Positions 36,012-45,400 of a stretch of DNA of 64,000 bases are shown here, in pieces. Every line of letters starts with the position of its first letter. The first letter of the stretch is position 1. The DNA is from an uncultured Burkholderiales bacterium (GTDB lineage Bacteria > Pseudomonadota > Gammaproteobacteria > Burkholderiales > Burkholderiaceae_C). The stretch covers positions 1-64,000 of the forward strand of contig CAIJQQ010000040.1 in assembly GCA_903822825.1 (NCBI GenBank). The letters are read 5' to 3'. Both the position numbers and the translations under genes were made by a program. The notes under the pieces are model-generated. The model was given only the letters and a program-made list of their open reading frames with translations, did not search any database and was not told the DNA's origin.

Positions 36012-37310
36012 ATGAAACTCGCCGATAACAAAGCCACCCTGTCGTTCTCCAACGGCAGCCCCAGCATCGACATGCCTGTGTACGAGGGCAGCATCGGCCC
36101 TGACGTGATCGACATCCGCAAGCTGTACGCACAAAGCGGCATGTTCACTTACGATCCGGGTTTCCTGTCTACGGCGTCGTGCCAGTCGGCCATCACCTAC
36201 ATCGACGGTGACAAGGGTGAGTTGCTCTACCGCGGCTACCCCATCGAACAACTGGCCAACAAAGCCGACTACCTCGACACTTGCTACTTGCTTTTGAACG
36301 GCGAACTGCCCGTTGGCCAGCAAAGCAAAGACTTCCACAGGCTGGTGAACCAGCACACCATGGTCAACGAGCAGATGCAGTTCTTTCTGCGCGGTTTCCG
36401 TCGTGACGCCCACCCCATGGCTGTCTTGACTGGTCTGATTGGTGCTTTGTCGGCCTTCTACCATGACAGCACCGACATCAACAACCCTGAGCACCGCCAC
36501 ATCGCAGCGATCCGCTTGATTGCCAAGATGCCCACCCTGGTGTCCATGGCCTACAAATACGGCGTAGGCCAACCCTTCATGTACCCGCAAAACAACCTGA
36601 GCTATTCGGGTAATTTTTTGCGCATGATGTTTGGGGTTCCCTGCGAAGATTACGTGGTCAACCCCGTGCTTGAGCGCGCCATGGACCGCATCTTCACACT
36701 GCACGCAGACCACGAGCAAAACGCATCGACATCGACCGTGCGTCTGTGCGGTTCGTCCGGCACCAACCCGTTTGCGGCCATCGCTGCAGGCGTGGCTTGC
36801 CTCTGGGGCCCTGCCCACGGCGGCGCCAACGAAGCTTGCCTGAACATGTTGGAGGACATCCAAAAAATGGGGGGCATCTCCAAGGTCGGTGAATTCATGG
36901 AAAAGGTCAAAGACAAGAACTCCGGCGTCAAGCTGATGGGCTTCGGTCACCGCGTCTACAAAAACTACGACCCACGCGCCAAGTTGATGCAAGAGACTTG
37001 CGACGAAGTGCTGAAAGAACTGGGCCTGGAAAACGACCCGCTGTTCAAACTGGCCAAAGCCTTGGAAAAAATCGCTCTCGAAGACGACTACTTTGTCAGC
37101 CGCAAGCTCTACCCCAATGTGGACTTCTACTCTGGCATCGTGCAACGCGCCATCGGCATTCCAGTGAACTTGTTCACAGGCATTTTTGCCCTGGCCCGCA
37201 CTGTGGGCTGGATTGCCCAACTGAACGAAATGATCAGCGACTCCGAGTACAAAATCGGACGCCCACGTCAGCTTTTCACTGGCTCCCCTCGCCGCAACGT
37301 GCAGCGCTGA
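36012..37310 (+). CDS. gltA: Citrate synthase
   Basis: 432 aa, type II hexameric NADH-sensitive class by length. It condenses oxaloacetate and acetyl-CoA. Landmarks are [17 protein letters not shown], the His in [43 protein letters not shown] and [12 protein letters not shown], with the catalytic Asp in DFYSGIV. GAGGAAA precedes the ATG at 36012; a start five codons upstream is less likely. Last gene of the sdh operon before a terminator. Confidence 0.98.
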   Translation: MKLADNKATLSFSNGSPSIDMPVYEGSIGPDVIDIRKLYAQSGMFTYDPGFLSTASCQSAITYIDGDKGELLYRGYPIEQLANKADYLDTCYLLLNGELPVGQQSKDFHRLVNQHTMVNEQMQFFLRGFRRDAHPMAVLTGLIGALSAFYHDSTDINNPEHRHIAAIRLIAKMPTLVSMAYKYGVGQPFMYPQNNLSYSGNFLRMMFGVPCEDYVVNPVLERAMDRIFTLHADHEQNASTSTVRLCGSSGTNPFAAIAAGVACLWGPAHGGANEACLNMLEDIQKMGGISKVGEFMEKVKDKNSGVKLMGFGHRVYKNYDPRAKLMQETCDEVLKELGLENDPLFKLAKALEKIALEDDYFVSRKLYPNVDFYSGIVQRAIGIPVNLFTGIFALARTVGWIAQLNEMISDSEYKIGRPRQLFTGSPRRNVQR

Positions 37311-37330
37311 TCGGTTTTCAACCGACCCTG

Positions 37331-37357
37331 AAAGCCCGCCTTGTGCGGGTTTTTTTC
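37331..37357 (+). terminator. Terminator after gltA
   Basis: CCCGC, loop CTTGT, GCGGG, extended by A-T and G.T pairs, followed by seven T. It ends at the stop codon of the convergent MFS gene. Confidence 0.88.
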
Positions 37358-38588
37358 ATGCGTTACGCGCCATGCGCCGAACACGCCACAGCAGCCACAG
37401 AGCAATGCTGAGGTTGAGCGCATTCCACAACACGCCGTTGATGAACGCCGCGTGGTAAGAGCCCGTCAGGTCAAACACCTTGCCCGACATCCAGCCACCC
37501 AGCGCCATACCCACCAGCGTGGCCATGATGATGGCGCCAATGCGCGCACCCACCTCTGCCGCCGGGAAGTGCTCGCGCACGATGATGGCGTAAGACGGCA
37601 CCAACCCGCCTTGGAACAAACCAAACAGGGCCGAGATCACATACAAAGAAACCAAGCCGTCAAACGGCAGGAAGAGCAGCAGCGCCACGCCCTGCAGCAC
37701 CGAGCCCATCAACAATGTTCGAAGGCCACCTATTCGGTCGCAAATCACGCCAGAAATCAGGCGACTGACGATGCCGCAGGCGAGCATGAGCGACAGCATT
37801 TCTGCGCCGCGCGCCGCGCCAAAACCCAAGTCTGCACAATAGGCCACGATGTGCACTTGCGGCATGGCCATGGCCACGCAGCAAGCAAGACCGGCCACAC
37901 ACAAGAGCGTTTGCGCCTTGCCCAATGACAGGCCAAAGGGCTGCTGCGACTGCAAGGCCTGAGCGCTGCCTGCAACTTGTGCAGCCGTCTGCGGTGGGCG
38001 CTGACGCATCAAAAAACTGAGCAGCACCATGCCCACGCCGCACACCACGCCCAGTACCATGTAGGTGGTGCGCCAACCGTGCGTCTCCACACCGCGCTGG
38101 GCAAGGGCAGGCCAGATGGTGCCTGCCACGTAGTTGCCGCTGGCGCACACCGCCACCGCAATACCGCGGTGCTTATTCCACCAGAGCGACGTATCCGCCA
38201 CCAAAGGGCCAAAAGTCGATGAACTGCCCAACAGGCCCAGCAGCAAGGCATGCGCCGCAGCAAACCACCAAATGTTGGTGGACAAGCCCGCCAGAATGAA
38301 GCCCAAGGCTATGAACACACCGCCGATCAGCGAGGTGATGTGCACCCCAGCGCGGTCGGCCAAACGCCCCATGAAGATACCCCCCAAGCCAAAGGCCAGC
38401 ATCATCACCGTGTAAGGCATGGACGCATCGGCGCGCGAGACACCGAACTCGGCCTGCACCGCAGGCAGCACCACCGCCACCACATACATGCAACTGCCCC
38501 CCAGCGTCATGATGCCCAGGGTGACCAGCAAACGCCAGGCGGCGTAGCGGGAATCGATGAGGTGTTCCGGGGCGGCTTGAGCTGTCAT
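37356..38588 (-). CDS. Major facilitator superfamily transporter (oxalate/formate antiporter-like)
   Basis: 410 aa with 12 hydrophobic segments. The loop 2-3 motif appears as GLGGIFMGRLADRAGVH and the central loop separates the two six-helix halves. VALVE-type residues are limited, so the class is taken from overall pattern (FGVSRADASMPYTVMMLAFGLG), similar to monocarboxylate/oxalate-type MFS carriers. An upstream ATG at 38639 adds 17 non-hydrophobic residues and is not used. Substrate unknown. Confidence 0.85.
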   Translation of the reverse strand: MTAQAAPEHLIDSRYAAWRLLVTLGIMTLGGSCMYVVAVVLPAVQAEFGVSRADASMPYTVMMLAFGLGGIFMGRLADRAGVHITSLIGGVFIALGFILAGLSTNIWWFAAAHALLLGLLGSSSTFGPLVADTSLWWNKHRGIAVAVCASGNYVAGTIWPALAQRGVETHGWRTTYMVLGVVCGVGMVLLSFLMRQRPPQTAAQVAGSAQALQSQQPFGLSLGKAQTLLCVAGLACCVAMAMPQVHIVAYCADLGFGAARGAEMLSLMLACGIVSRLISGVICDRIGGLRTLLMGSVLQGVALLLFLPFDGLVSLYVISALFGLFQGGLVPSYAIIVREHFPAAEVGARIGAIIMATLVGMALGGWMSGKVFDLTGSYHAAFINGVLWNALNLSIALWLLWRVRRMARNA

Positions 38589-38688
38589 GGGTTTCAGGGT
38601 AGCAGTCCCACCACAAGCCCACTGGCAAGTACGGGACAAGTGGCCTGTTTGGAATTATGATTTTGTTGAATTAACTGATAATTTCAAC

Positions 38689-38940
38689 ATGAAATCAATT
38701 TTTGTTTTTTCTTTGCTGGCTGCTCTGAGTACCCTGAGCTGGGCCCAAGAGGCCAGTTGCAACACAGCCGCTGCCGAAAAGAAGCTGGCAGGCGGGGCCA
38801 AAAATGCTTTCCTCAAGAAGTGCGAGAAAGACGCCGCAGCCCAATGCGAAGCGGCTGCCGCTGAACGCAAGCTGGCAGGCGCTGCCAAGAACAGCCACAT
38901 CAAAAAGTGCATGAAAGAAGCAGTCGGCGAAGCCAGCTGA
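38689..38940 (+). CDS. PsiF-repeat periplasmic protein
   Basis: 83 aa: signal peptide MKSIFVFSLLAALSTLSWAQ, then two tandem PsiF repeats, CNTAAAEKKLAGGAKNAFLK plus KCEKD, and CEAAAAERKLAGAAKNSHIK plus KCMKE. Each has the spaced Cys pair of the family. PsiF is phosphate-starvation-inducible in E. coli; the molecular role is unknown. No Pho box was identified upstream. Short AT-rich leader and a lone position before the nuclease gene. Confidence 0.88.
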   Translation: MKSIFVFSLLAALSTLSWAQEASCNTAAAEKKLAGGAKNAFLKKCEKDAAAQCEAAAAERKLAGAAKNSHIKKCMKEAVGEAS

Positions 38941-38946
38941 AACGCC

Positions 38947-39495
38947 ATGCAGGTTTCAATGCCTGTCCTGGCCCTGGCTGGCTGTGTGCGTTGGTGGCTG
39001 GGCTTGCTGCTGGCGGGATGCAGCGCCGTCAGCACAGGCGTCCAATTGCACGGGCAGGTGATTCGTGTGGCAGATGGGGATACATTGATCGTGCTCGATG
39101 AACAGCGCCAGCAGCACACCATTCGGCTGGCAGGCATCGACGCCCCCGAAAAAAACCAACCCTTTGGCACCGATGCAAGAGACCACTTGGCGCAAACCGT
39201 GCTGAACCAGTTCGTGACGGTGGAGTACGACAAGCACGACAAATACGGTCGTGTTGTCGGCAAAGTGTTGGCGCGGGGCGTGGATGCCAATCTGACCCAG
39301 CTGCAAGCAGGCTGGGCCTGGCATTACAGGCAATACCAGCGCGAGCAGTCTGCACAGGACTGGGCACTCTATGGCGAGGCCGAACGACTGGCCCGAGATG
39401 CGCAAAAAGGCCTTTGGCAAGGCAATACACCACCTGAGCCACCTTGGGACTACCGCGCCCGCATCAAGACCGAACGCCGCAATTCAGGAAATTAA
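38947..39495 (+). CDS. Thermonuclease-family (SNase-like) exported nuclease
   Basis: 182 aa. An N-terminal hydrophobic segment ends in LLAGCSAV, a plausible lipobox, so a lipoprotein is possible. The SNase domain covers about residues 33-165: VIRVADGDTLIVL (metal ligand Asp), IRLAGIDAPEKNQPFG (Arg and Asp), the DKYGRVVGKVL motif and LQAGWAWHY. It probably degrades nucleic acids in the envelope or outside the cell. It lies 6 bp after the PsiF-like gene. A shorter start (MPVLALAG, codon 6) is possible. Confidence 0.9.
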   Translation: MQVSMPVLALAGCVRWWLGLLLAGCSAVSTGVQLHGQVIRVADGDTLIVLDEQRQQHTIRLAGIDAPEKNQPFGTDARDHLAQTVLNQFVTVEYDKHDKYGRVVGKVLARGVDANLTQLQAGWAWHYRQYQREQSAQDWALYGEAERLARDAQKGLWQGNTPPEPPWDYRARIKTERRNSGN

Positions 39496-39516
39496 ATCGG
39501 TTTCACGCCGAATGCT

Positions 39517-40785
39517 TCAATTTGGCCGCACCATGACGCAGCTGCTGGGTTGCCGGGCTTGCTCGGCCTTGAGCTGGCGAATCACTTTGAAGCCGTAGCC
39601 CGAACCCTCGACATCGAACTTGACGCCAGCTGCACCCTGCCGCTCCATGACACCCACGGCCAGCGGCTGCTGGAACTGGTGGTCCTGCGCGCGCATGAAG
39701 CCGGTTTGCCCAGCCATGCTGACGCGGGCGTGTTCGAGTTGTTTGGCCACCGCCCAGGGTTCGGTGGAGCCCGCCTTCTCGATGGCTTGCACATAGGCCT
39801 CGACCAAGAGCTGCATGCGCAGGTGCACATAGTCCTCGGCCGGTTTGGCAAAGCGCTGTCGGAAGGACTGGTAAAAAGCCTCGCTGGCTTGGCCTGGCAC
39901 ATTGGGCAACCAATCGGCCACCGCGATCACACGGCCCACGCCCGCCTCGCCAATGGCGGCTGGCGCGCCCAACGCGTTGCCATAGAAGGTGTAGAACTTG
40001 CCGTCGTATCCGGCTTCGCGCGCAGCCTTGACCAGGAGCGTCAGGTCGTTGCCCCAATTGCCGGTGATGACCGCTTGCGCACCCGAGGCTTTGATCTTGG
40101 AGGCATAAGGCAAAAAGTCCTTCACCCGGCCCATGGGGTGCAACTCCTCACCCAAGATCTTGACATCGGGTCTGAGCGCCTCGAGCTGTCTGCGAGCCTC
40201 TCGCAGCACGGCTTGGCCAAAGCTGTAGTCCTGCCCGATCAGGTAGGCCGATTGGACCTTTTTGTCGTCCTTGAGTACCTGCATCAGCGCCATCATGCGC
40301 ATGTCGGCATGGGCGTCAAAACGGAAATGCCAGAAGCTGCATTTTTCGTTGGTGAGCACCGGGTCGACGGCCGAGTAGTTGAGGAACAGCACCCGTTTGC
40401 CCGGCTCACGGTCATTGTGCTTGTTGATCGCGTCGATCAGCGCCAGCGCGTTAGACGACGAGTTGCCCTGCAACACGACTTGCGCGCCATCGTCCACCGC
40501 TGAGCGCAGGGCAGACAGGGCTTCTTCGTTCTGCCCCTTGCTGTCGTAGCGCTGCAACTCCAGCAGGCGCGTGCCCAGAGCGGTTTTGACACCTCCACGG
40601 GCGTTGACCCGCTCCACCGCCCAAGCGATGTTGCGCACCACGGCTTCGCCTGTGTTGGCAAAGGGGCCGGACAGGCCCTCGATCAGCGCGAGCCGAATGG
40701 GTGCAGAGGTCTGGGGAAAAGCAGGGAAGATCGCCGCAGCGCAGGCCAAGCCCAACACCGCGCGACGAAGCAAAGTCGTGCGCAT
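39517..40785 (-). CDS. Branched-chain-type ABC transporter substrate-binding protein (orphan)
   Basis: 422 aa with a signal peptide (MRTTLLRRAVLGLACAAAIF, cleavage near FPQ-T). The mature domain begins IRLALIEGLSGPFANTGEAV, typical of Peripla_BP_6 receptors, and has VLQGNSSSNALALIDAINKHN and YLIGQDYSFGQAVL. No permease or ATPase genes adjoin it, so it must use a remote transporter or act as a sensor. Distinct in sequence from the receptor at 8054. 16 bp downstream of rpiA. Confidence 0.87.
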   Translation of the reverse strand: MRTTLLRRAVLGLACAAAIFPAFPQTSAPIRLALIEGLSGPFANTGEAVVRNIAWAVERVNARGGVKTALGTRLLELQRYDSKGQNEEALSALRSAVDDGAQVVLQGNSSSNALALIDAINKHNDREPGKRVLFLNYSAVDPVLTNEKCSFWHFRFDAHADMRMMALMQVLKDDKKVQSAYLIGQDYSFGQAVLREARRQLEALRPDVKILGEELHPMGRVKDFLPYASKIKASGAQAVITGNWGNDLTLLVKAAREAGYDGKFYTFYGNALGAPAAIGEAGVGRVIAVADWLPNVPGQASEAFYQSFRQRFAKPAEDYVHLRMQLLVEAYVQAIEKAGSTEPWAVAKQLEHARVSMAGQTGFMRAQDHQFQQPLAVGVMERQGAAGVKFDVEGSGYGFKVIRQLKAEQARQPSSCVMVRPN

Positions 40786-40801
40786 GAATAAAAAAGAAAA
40801 A

Positions 40802-41473
40802 TCAGAATTTCAGCGTCTTGACGCCTTGCGCCGTGCCCAGCAAGCACACCTGGGCTTTTTGCAGCGCAAACACGCCCACCGTGACCACGCCGGGCCACTG
40901 GCTGACGGTGTTTTCAAAAGCCACCGGGTCGGTGATCTTCAAGCCCTTCACATCCACGATGTGCTGCCCGTTGTCGGTCACGAGCGGCTGGCCGTCTTTG
41001 CGGCGCACAGCAGCGCTGCCGCCCATCGCCGCAAACTGGCGCATCACGCGGGCGGTGGCCATGGGAATGACTTCGACGGGCAGCGGAAAAGCGCCCAAAG
41101 CATCGACCAGCTTGCTCTCGTCGGCGATGCAGACAAACTGCTTGGACTGGGCGGCCACGATTTTTTCGCGGGTCAGGGCTGCGCCGCCGCCCTTGACCAT
41201 GTGGCCCTGGTGGTCGATCTCGTCCGCACCGTCGATGTAGACCGACAGGGTTTCGACCTCGTTGCTGTCGAACACCGGAATGCCCAAGGCTTTCAGCCGC
41301 ACTGTAGAGGCTTCGGAACTGGACACCGCGCCTTTGATCTGGTCTTTCATCGTGGCCAAAGCGGCGATGAAGTGATTGACCGTGGAGCCGGTGCCCACGC
41401 CGACGATTTCGCCAGGGACAACGTATTTCAGGGCGGCTTGGCCCACCAGGGCTTTGAGTTCGTCTTGGGTCAT
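40802..41473 (-). CDS. rpiA: Ribose-5-phosphate isomerase A
   Basis: 223 aa from [18 protein letters not shown]. It interconverts ribose-5-phosphate and ribulose-5-phosphate. The phosphate-binding [15 protein letters not shown] lies near residues 25-39, DGADEID near 85, [16 protein letters not shown] near 94 and the conserved DNGQHIVDV near 170. An upstream in-frame ATG at 41539 adds 22 residues with no family support. It faces pyrD divergently. Confidence 0.96.
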   Translation of the reverse strand: MTQDELKALVGQAALKYVVPGEIVGVGTGSTVNHFIAALATMKDQIKGAVSSSEASTVRLKALGIPVFDSNEVETLSVYIDGADEIDHQGHMVKGGGAALTREKIVAAQSKQFVCIADESKLVDALGAFPLPVEVIPMATARVMRQFAAMGGSAAVRRKDGQPLVTDNGQHIVDVKGLKITDPVAFENTVSQWPGVVTVGVFALQKAQVCLLGTAQGVKTLKF

Positions 41474-41564
41474 GGGATCGGGTTTGGGTAAAAAATAATC
41501 GCTTGCAGGGTTTGCGACAATCGGAGCCAATGTCTTCAAAGCCTTTGCAGCCTGGAATTATCCG

Positions 41565-42608
41565 ATGTCCCTGATCCCTTACGCCCTCGCCCGCTCCTTT
41601 TTGTTCAAGATGGACCCCGAAGAGGCCCACGAGCTGACCATCGAGGGCCTGGCCCGCACCCAGAACACACCCCTTGACCGGGTTTACCGTCAACCCTTTG
41701 TGCCGCAGCCCATCACGCTGGCGGGTTTGCAGTTTCCCAACCGCGTGGGCCTGGCCGCAGGCTTGGACAAAAACGCCCGCTGCATCGACGGCTTGGGCGC
41801 CATGGGTTTTGGCTTTGTCGAAGTCGGCACCGTCACGCCCAAGGCGCAACCGGGCAACCCCAAGCCGCGCATGTTCCGCTTGCCTGAGGCGCAGGCCCTG
41901 ATCAACCGACTGGGTTTCAACAACGACGGTCTGGACGCCTTCATTGCCAACGTCAAACGCTCCAAATTCCGCCAGCAAGGCCGCCTGCTCGGCTTGAACA
42001 TAGGCAAGAACGCCGCCACGCCCATAGAAAACGCCACCGACGATTACCTGATCGCGCTGTCAGGCGTGTACCCGCATGCCGACTATGTGACGGTGAACAT
42101 CTCCAGCCCCAACACCAAGAACCTGCGCGCCCTGCAAAGCGACGAAGCGCTCGACGGCCTGCTGGGCGCCCTGGTGGCGCGGCGTGAAGAGCTGGCCGCA
42201 GAGCACGGCCGCCGCGTGCCGATGTTCCTGAAAATTGCACCTGACCTGGACGAGACACAAGTCGGCGTGATCGCCGCCACCTTGCAAAAGCACGGGATGG
42301 ACGGCGTCATTGCCACCAACACCACACTGGCGCGCGACGCCGTGAGTGGTTTGGCGCACGCTGAAGAAATGGGTGGCCTCTCGGGTGGGCCTGTTCTGGC
42401 CAGCAGCAACCGCGTGATCCGCCAGCTGCGCGCTGCTCTGGGCAAAGACTTCCCCATCATCGGCGTGGGCGGCATCCTGAGCGGACACGACGCGATCGCA
42501 AAAATAGAAGCCGGGGCCGACGTGGTGCAGATCTACACAGGACTGATCTACAAAGGCCCGGCGTTGGTGACCGAGGTGGCGAGTGCGTTGCAGCAGATGA
42601 AGCGCTGA
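41565..42608 (+). CDS. pyrD: Dihydroorotate dehydrogenase (quinone), class 2
   Basis: 347 aa. It oxidises dihydroorotate to orotate using FMN and membrane quinone. The N-terminal helical membrane-association segment ([24 protein letters not shown]) identifies class 2. [43 protein letters not shown], and the catalytic-loop [14 protein letters not shown] with its Ser are all present. [21 protein letters not shown] near the end binds the FMN phosphate. Confidence 0.97.
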   Translation: MSLIPYALARSFLFKMDPEEAHELTIEGLARTQNTPLDRVYRQPFVPQPITLAGLQFPNRVGLAAGLDKNARCIDGLGAMGFGFVEVGTVTPKAQPGNPKPRMFRLPEAQALINRLGFNNDGLDAFIANVKRSKFRQQGRLLGLNIGKNAATPIENATDDYLIALSGVYPHADYVTVNISSPNTKNLRALQSDEALDGLLGALVARREELAAEHGRRVPMFLKIAPDLDETQVGVIAATLQKHGMDGVIATNTTLARDAVSGLAHAEEMGGLSGGPVLASSNRVIRQLRAALGKDFPIIGVGGILSGHDAIAKIEAGADVVQIYTGLIYKGPALVTEVASALQQMKR

Positions 42609-42650
42609 AGAAGAAAACGGCATGCCTCACCGGCTCATGCCATTCGCGCA

Positions 42651-43112
42651 TCAGAGTTCCTTCGAATAAATGATGAAACCTGTGTGACTGGCCACCTTGT
42701 CGTAAAGGGCTCGGCCAGAAGCATTGCTGGTCTGCGTCGTCCAATAGACCCGTGAACTGTCCACATCGCGTGCAGCCGTGTAAACGGCCTCAATGAGTTG
42801 CTGAGCAATGCGCCGGCCTCTGTGGCTGGGCGCGGTGAACAAATCCTGCAAATAGCAAACGTCATGCAGTCGGGTTGTACTGCGGTGAAAAAGGTAGTGC
42901 ACCAAAGCGACCACCCTATGACCATCCACAGCCACCAAGGCGTGAACCGGCTCATCAGCGCTGAAGAATCGCGCCCAAGTGGCTTCGGTGATGTTCTCTG
43001 CCAGTGCTGTCTCGCCTTCCCGACCATAAAAGGCGTTGTATCCATCCCAAAGGGGTCGCCATTGGGCATAGTCCTCGCGCTGAATGGGACGGATGATGAT
43101 GTCCTTGCGCAT
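42651..43112 (-). CDS. GNAT-family N-acetyltransferase
   Basis: 153 aa. The acetyl-CoA-binding loop appears as QDLFTAPSHRGRRIAQQLIE (near residues 88-107), the Q/RxxGxG/A equivalent, and the C-terminal VYWTTQTSNASGRALYDKVA fits motif B. Substrate unknown. It lies 6 bp downstream of the thioesterase gene on the same strand, so the two may be co-transcribed. Confidence 0.9.
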   Translation of the reverse strand: MRKDIIIRPIQREDYAQWRPLWDGYNAFYGREGETALAENITEATWARFFSADEPVHALVAVDGHRVVALVHYLFHRSTTRLHDVCYLQDLFTAPSHRGRRIAQQLIEAVYTAARDVDSSRVYWTTQTSNASGRALYDKVASHTGFIIYSKEL

Positions 43113-43118
43113 GATTTC

Positions 43119-43949
43119 TCAGTCCTTGAAGTACACCAGCTGGTGCGTGCTCGCCAGCAGCTGACCTTCGGGACTCCACAGTTCGCCCGTCTGGTCAAAG
43201 TAGCCGTGGCGGTAGTTCAGCGCCTTGGCCACGCCCAGCACATGATGTGAGCCCACCTGCGCCAGCAAGGCGCTGTCGGCGTGGAAATAGGTGGTGAGTG
43301 ACACCGTGCCAATCAAGGCGCGGCGACGGCGGCGGATGTAGATGCGTGGGAAAAAGCTGTCGCTCAAGGCCGCCAAAGAAGCAAAGTCCAGCGCCCGTTC
43401 GGGTTCGTCGCGCATCCACAGGGTGGAGCGCGAATGGGCTTGCTCCTGCTCGTCAAAAGCTGCGGGGAATGCACCTTCGACAAAGCGCATGTCGTAGCGC
43501 TGCGGCCAAGCGGGCATGCCTTTGACGGGCATGCGGGGCACCGCCTCAGGCGCAGGCACGTTGGCGGGCATCACGGCCTCCACGTTTGACCAAGTTTCAC
43601 GGCGCACAGCAAACACAGCTGTGGCGGTGGCCACCACGCCACTTATGTCATTTTGGGTCTGATGGGCTTCGATGATCCAGTGCTGGGTAGAGCGGTTGGT
43701 GCGCACAGGCCGCGCCACAAAGCGGATCTCGCCATCGGCCACCGGGGCCGCAAAGTTGACCGTCAGGGCCACCGGCTCGCCCAGGCGCTCGGGGTGCAGC
43801 ATGGCCGACTGCAGCAACTGTGCAGAAGTCGTGCCGCCAAAGGGCCCGACCATGTTGGCGTAGGACGGGTGGGTGGAGCCTGTGAATTCGTGGGGCGTGA
43901 CCTGAAGTGAAGAGGCGCGCAGGTCAATGGCTTCGTCGAAAGGGTGCAT
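43119..43949 (-). CDS. Acyl-CoA thioesterase-like protein (double hotdog, TesB-like)
   Basis: 276 aa. The N-terminal hotdog half contains PSYANMVGPFGGTTSAQLLQ and PVALTVNFAAPV; the C-terminal half has LGTVSLT-type strands (ALIGTVSLTTYFHADSALLA) and DQTGELWSPEGQLLASTHQL. This pattern matches the thioesterase family that includes TesB and PaaI-like 4HBT_3 proteins. Likely hydrolyses acyl-CoA; chain length unknown. Followed by the GNAT gene. Confidence 0.85.
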   Translation of the reverse strand: MHPFDEAIDLRASSLQVTPHEFTGSTHPSYANMVGPFGGTTSAQLLQSAMLHPERLGEPVALTVNFAAPVADGEIRFVARPVRTNRSTQHWIIEAHQTQNDISGVVATATAVFAVRRETWSNVEAVMPANVPAPEAVPRMPVKGMPAWPQRYDMRFVEGAFPAAFDEQEQAHSRSTLWMRDEPERALDFASLAALSDSFFPRIYIRRRRRALIGTVSLTTYFHADSALLAQVGSHHVLGVAKALNYRHGYFDQTGELWSPEGQLLASTHQLVYFKD

Positions 43950-43974
43950 GCGAAAAATGGGGCTGGTGGATCAA

Positions 43975-44058
43975 GGCTTCTTTGCGACGAGGACGTCGCT
44001 CCCACACGTTTGACAATGGCCTTGTCTCTTTGGGAGCCGCGCCCTCGCGGCGATGAAG
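43975..44058. repeat. REP-like repeat pair downstream of the LhgO-like gene
   Basis: Two related hairpin-forming units in opposite orientation: reverse strand near 43977-44006 (GTGGGAGCGACGTCCTCGTC then GCA) and forward strand near 44033-44056 (TTGGGAGCCGCGCCCTCGCG then GCGA). They share a GGGAGC-GC-CCTCG-GCGA core with the pair at 45243-45321. Confidence 0.6.
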
Positions 44059-44102
44059 TGCAGCATAGGCGCAGGTCCGAGCCTGTGCTGTCTCACAAGC
44101 GA

Positions 44103-45212
44103 TCAGCCCAGCCGGGCGCAGACCTCGGCGCCAATGGCCATCGAACTCGTCAGGCCCGGTGACTCGATGCCCATCAGGTTCACCAGACCGGGCACGCCAT
44201 GCTCGGCGGGGCCTTGAATCATGAAGTCGGCTGCTGCTTCCTGCGGGGCGTTGAGCTTGGGGCGCATGCCCGCATAACCCGGCTGCAAAGCGCCATCGGC
44301 CAAACCCGGCCAATATTTACGCACCTCGGCATAAAAGGCGTCGCCCCGGCGCGGGTCGACTTGCAGGTCAGCGGGATGGTCAACCCATTGCACGTCCGGA
44401 CCGAACTTCGCTTGCCCACCCAAATCCAGCGTCAGGTGCACCCCCAAACCCGCTTTTTCGGGCACGGGATAAATCAGTCGGGAGAACGGTGCCTTGCCCG
44501 CCAGCGTGAAATAGTTGCCTTTGGCGTAATGCGCCTGCGGCAGCAGGCTTTTGTCCAGCCCGTCCATGCGCTCGGCCAGCGCCACGGCGCTCAGCCCAGC
44601 GGCATTGACCAGCACCTTGCACGCCAGCTCGGTGCCGTCTTGCGTGATCACAAGTATCGGGTGCGTGGCCGTGCCTTGCCGCAAGCCGATGTGCTGCACG
44701 GGCGAGACCAGCGCCAGCAGGCCGCCTGCGTTTTCCATGTCGCCCTGCAGGGAAAGCATGAGGCCGTGGCTATCGACCACCCCCGTACTGGGCGAGAGCA
44801 GCGCAGCCTCGCAAAACAGCGCTGGCTCCAGCGCTTGGGCCTGGGCAGCTGTGAGTTTTCGCAGGTCATGCACGCCGTTGGCAGCGGCCTTGGCCTTGAT
44901 GCCGTCCAGCGCCAGCGCTTGCTCAGGGTTGGTGGCCACGATCAGCTTGCCCAACTGCTTATGCGCCACGCCGCGTTCGGCGCAATAGGCGTAAAGCATT
45001 TGCTTACCTTGCACACAAAGCCGCGCCTTGAGCGAACCGGACGGGTAATAAATGCCCGCATGGATGACCTCGCTGTTGCGCGAGCTGGTGCCCGTGCCGA
45101 TGGCATTTTCCGATTCGAGTACCAGCACCTCGCGGCCCGACAGCGCCAGCGCCCGCCCCACAGCGAGACCGACCACGCCAGCCCCGATCACGACAGCTTC
45201 AACTTGTTCCAT
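44103..45212 (-). CDS. FAD-dependent oxidoreductase, L-2-hydroxyglutarate oxidase (LhgO)-like
   Basis: 369 aa from [20 protein letters not shown]. The FAD-binding [14 protein letters not shown] is at residues 10-23, followed by [20 protein letters not shown], a strong signature of the LhgO/L2HGDH branch of the DAO family, and the C-terminal [17 protein letters not shown]. It probably oxidises L-2-hydroxyglutarate or a related 2-hydroxy acid, donating electrons to quinone. An open frame extends 56 codons upstream through repeat DNA and is rejected. Both ends are flanked by REP-like repeats. Confidence 0.88.
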   Translation of the reverse strand: MEQVEAVVIGAGVVGLAVGRALALSGREVLVLESENAIGTGTSSRNSEVIHAGIYYPSGSLKARLCVQGKQMLYAYCAERGVAHKQLGKLIVATNPEQALALDGIKAKAAANGVHDLRKLTAAQAQALEPALFCEAALLSPSTGVVDSHGLMLSLQGDMENAGGLLALVSPVQHIGLRQGTATHPILVITQDGTELACKVLVNAAGLSAVALAERMDGLDKSLLPQAHYAKGNYFTLAGKAPFSRLIYPVPEKAGLGVHLTLDLGGQAKFGPDVQWVDHPADLQVDPRRGDAFYAEVRKYWPGLADGALQPGYAGMRPKLNAPQEAAADFMIQGPAEHGVPGLVNLMGIESPGLTSSMAIGAEVCARLG

Positions 45213-45242
45213 GGGCAGCATTGTGGCGCAGAGATCGGTGTT

Positions 45243-45321
45243 CTGTAGGAGTGGCGCCCTCGCCGCGATAGAACGCCCGCAGACCCTGAGCATTCGCCCC
45301 GAGGGCGGGGCTCCTACAAAA
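45243..45321. repeat. REP-like repeat pair upstream of the LhgO-like gene
   Basis: TGTAGGAGTGGCGCCCTCG at about 45244-45262 and its near-complement CGAGGGCGGGGCTCCTACA at about 45300-45318 form an imperfect long hairpin. The first continues CCGCGA and the second is preceded by TTCGCCC, giving the same REP-like core as at 43975-44058. Located between divergent genes. Confidence 0.65.
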
Positions 45322-45400
45322 AAAGAGGTGACACCCGCAAGACAGACACGTGCAGCACACGCAGGCAGACTGCCAGTCATTCAAACAAGGAGACCGTTTC

